DNA from: Lentisphaeria bacterium
Lineage (GTDB): Bacteria; Verrucomicrobiota; Lentisphaeria; Victivallales; Victivallaceae
Length of the DNA: 57,608 nt
Direction of reading: 5' to 3'
Assembly (NCBI GenBank): GCA_017504435.1
Contig: JAFVRD010000001.1
Location: 1 to 57,608, forward strand
The position numbers and the translations under genes were made by a program. The notes under the pieces are model-generated. The model was not told the origin of the DNA, did not search any database, and was given only the letters and a program-made list of their open reading frames with translations. This document shows positions 56,678 through 57,608 of the stretch, piece by piece; position 1 is the stretch's first letter; every line of letters starts with the position of its first letter.

Positions 56678-57608
56678 TTATGCGAGGGTTGCAAATTTGA
56701 TACTTTTTTCATCTTCAAAGATTTTGAAGCCGCCTCCGGTGTAAACGCCGCCGGCAAGCTCCATTTCGGTCTCTCCGATCATGAATTTGGCGTTTTCAAA
56801 CTCATTCAGACTTACCCCGGTCATCACGATCCAATCGGCGTTATCCAACACGGCATCTTCCAGATCGAAACAGATTTCGGTCAGTCCGGCAAAATCCGCA
56901 TTGGTCAGATTCAATGTACTGCCGTCGGTAATGGTGAGTTTATCAATGCCGTCGAGCAATGCAACTGTGGCAGTCGTATCAATGACCAGTGAACTCGTTC
57001 CGGTATTTTCCAGGAAGCTGCCGTCGCCGCTGATGCGGTCAAAAGTTTTTGCTTCGCCGCTGATGGTAACGGTGACATTGCCGGACACCAGACTGTTGTT
57101 GTACCGTCCGCCCATGAAAATGGAGTCAACTGCTGCCGAGCCAGTTACCGTAACCGTGACCGTTCCGGTAACGTTGGTTTCGCCAGTACTGTCGTTGCCG
57201 CCGCCGACATAGATGGTGCCAACTTTCGCGCTGTTTTCAATCCGGATATTCACATTGCCGACATTGCTGATGCCGTTGGTCTGCGCCCAGCCGCCGCCGA
57301 ATACGCGGTCAACTGAACCGCTTGAAACCGTAATGTTTGCTTCATCGACTTGAGCCAAGCCGAATTTGCTGACAAATGCTCCGCCGTAAACCGCACCGGT
57401 AATATCTGTGGCAACAGTAACATAGCTTTCGGCAACTTGATACTGGGCGTTTACAGCGGCAGTGTTATTGAAGCCCTGAACATAACCGGCTCCGAAAATG
57501 CTGGCTCCGGGGTCGGTGTTGGTTCCGCCAAAGGCGAAATCTCCGCCGGTCAATGTCAAAGTGACCTTTCCGACCGTGTGGGTGGTGGTGGTATCTGCCG
57601 CAGTTACC
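56678..57608 (-). CDS. Repetitive surface/autotransporter-like protein, C-terminal part
   Basis: The 5' end lies beyond the window; about 310 residues are seen. The sequence is dominated by Gly, Thr, Val, Asn and Ala in short beta-strand-turn units such as GDFAFGGTNTDPGASIFGAGYV, GNVNIRIENSAKVGTIYVGGG, VTVTVTGSAAVDSIFMGGR and GNVTVTISGEAKTFDRISG (each stretch read separately), which is the pattern of a beta-helix adhesin. The C-terminus is less repetitive and acidic (FMIGETEMEL, FKIFEDEKSIKFATLA) and could be an anchor or secretion domain. No beta-barrel translocator is visible at this end, so secretion mode is unclear. Confidence 0.7.
   Translation of the reverse strand, partial: VTAADTTTTHTVGKVTLTLTGGDFAFGGTNTDPGASIFGAGYVQGFNNTAAVNAQYQVAESYVTVATDITGAVYGGAFVSKFGLAQVDEANITVSSGSVDRVFGGGWAQTNGISNVGNVNIRIENSAKVGTIYVGGGNDSTGETNVTGTVTVTVTGSAAVDSIFMGGRYNNSLVSGNVTVTISGEAKTFDRISGDGSFLENTGTSSLVIDTTATVALLDGIDKLTITDGSTLNLTNADFAGLTEICFDLEDAVLDNADWIVMTGVSLNEFENAKFMIGETEMELAGGVYTGGGFKIFEDEKSIKFATLA

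Overview
This window reads as a chromosomal segment of a Gram-negative bacterium of the PVC group, most likely Lentisphaerota (Victivallales-type, gut or animal associated). The basis is a combination of traits, not one marker gene: a prepilin-like protein with a [13 protein letters not shown] leader and an exact H-X9-DG signature, a MurB-Ddl fusion (a fusion I recall being described in Verrucomicrobium), a sugar-scavenging gene content (sialate O-acetylesterase, GH36 alpha-galactosidase, rhamnose genes), a lipoprotein signal, Tat and HflKC-type membrane proteins, and a large repetitive surface protein. Genes are dense, many overlap by 4 nt (ATGA), and the visible promoters are strikingly uniform (TTGNNN, 17-nt spacer, TATATT-like).

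Layout. 1-430: tail of a DinJ/RelB-like antitoxin and a complete YafQ-like toxin. 747-5076: lipoprotein sialate O-acetylesterase, rhaA, tatA, tatC. 5282-9239 (minus): lysS-murD-DUF3842, then separately promoted small genes. 9339-17648: sugar catabolism block with a rhamnulokinase-like kinase, class III aminotransferase, SDR dehydrogenase, IclR regulator, Gfo/Idh/MocA oxidoreductase and GH36 alpha-galactosidase. 17717-26711: CvrA/NhaP2-type antiporter facing pnuC-pepD, a cobalamin-riboswitch operon (pseudopilin-like gene plus btuF-like gene), an MFS transporter, and an M42 peptidase with two unrecognised followers. 26918-30228: HU-like protein, hisS, adk, map, infA. 30341-46374: an almost unbroken minus-strand run of thirteen genes: a large SPFH protein, hflC, hflK, a His/Cys-rich P1B-type ATPase, an ABC exporter with a TPR-like partner, a CNNM/CorC-type CBS protein, rpe, a small membrane protein, hisI, murB-ddl and a GcvT-like gene. 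46499-52590: SH3b protein, Xer recombinase, hrpB, nadE. 52758-55070: a BY-kinase with a (Gly-Tyr)n tail and its CpsB-type phosphatase. 55061-57608: MFS transporter, a 37-aa peptide gene and the C-terminal part of a repetitive surface protein.

How the genes work together. The left third looks like host-glycan and plant-polysaccharide use: acetyl removal from sialic acid, galactose release, rhamnose isomerisation and phosphorylation, with an IclR switch between two catabolic blocks. The middle holds micronutrient uptake (NMN/nicotinamide riboside, cobalamin) and core translation genes. The right half is envelope-centred: three SPFH scaffold proteins co-transcribed with a metal ATPase and an ABC exporter, peptidoglycan precursor enzymes, and tyrosine-phosphorylation control that is not accompanied by polysaccharide genes here.

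The most interesting signals are: (1) a cobalamin riboswitch heading a pseudopilin/BtuF operon; (2) the triple-SPFH/P-type ATPase/ABC operon; (3) a BY-kinase whose tyrosine cluster is a pure Gly-Tyr dipeptide repeat; (4) an NAD synthetase whose amidotransferase domain has lost its catalytic cysteine; (5) a 37-aa peptide gene tightly coupled to a repetitive surface protein. No rRNA, tRNA, CRISPR array, insertion sequence or prophage was recognised. Functions are assigned by reading motifs without any database search.
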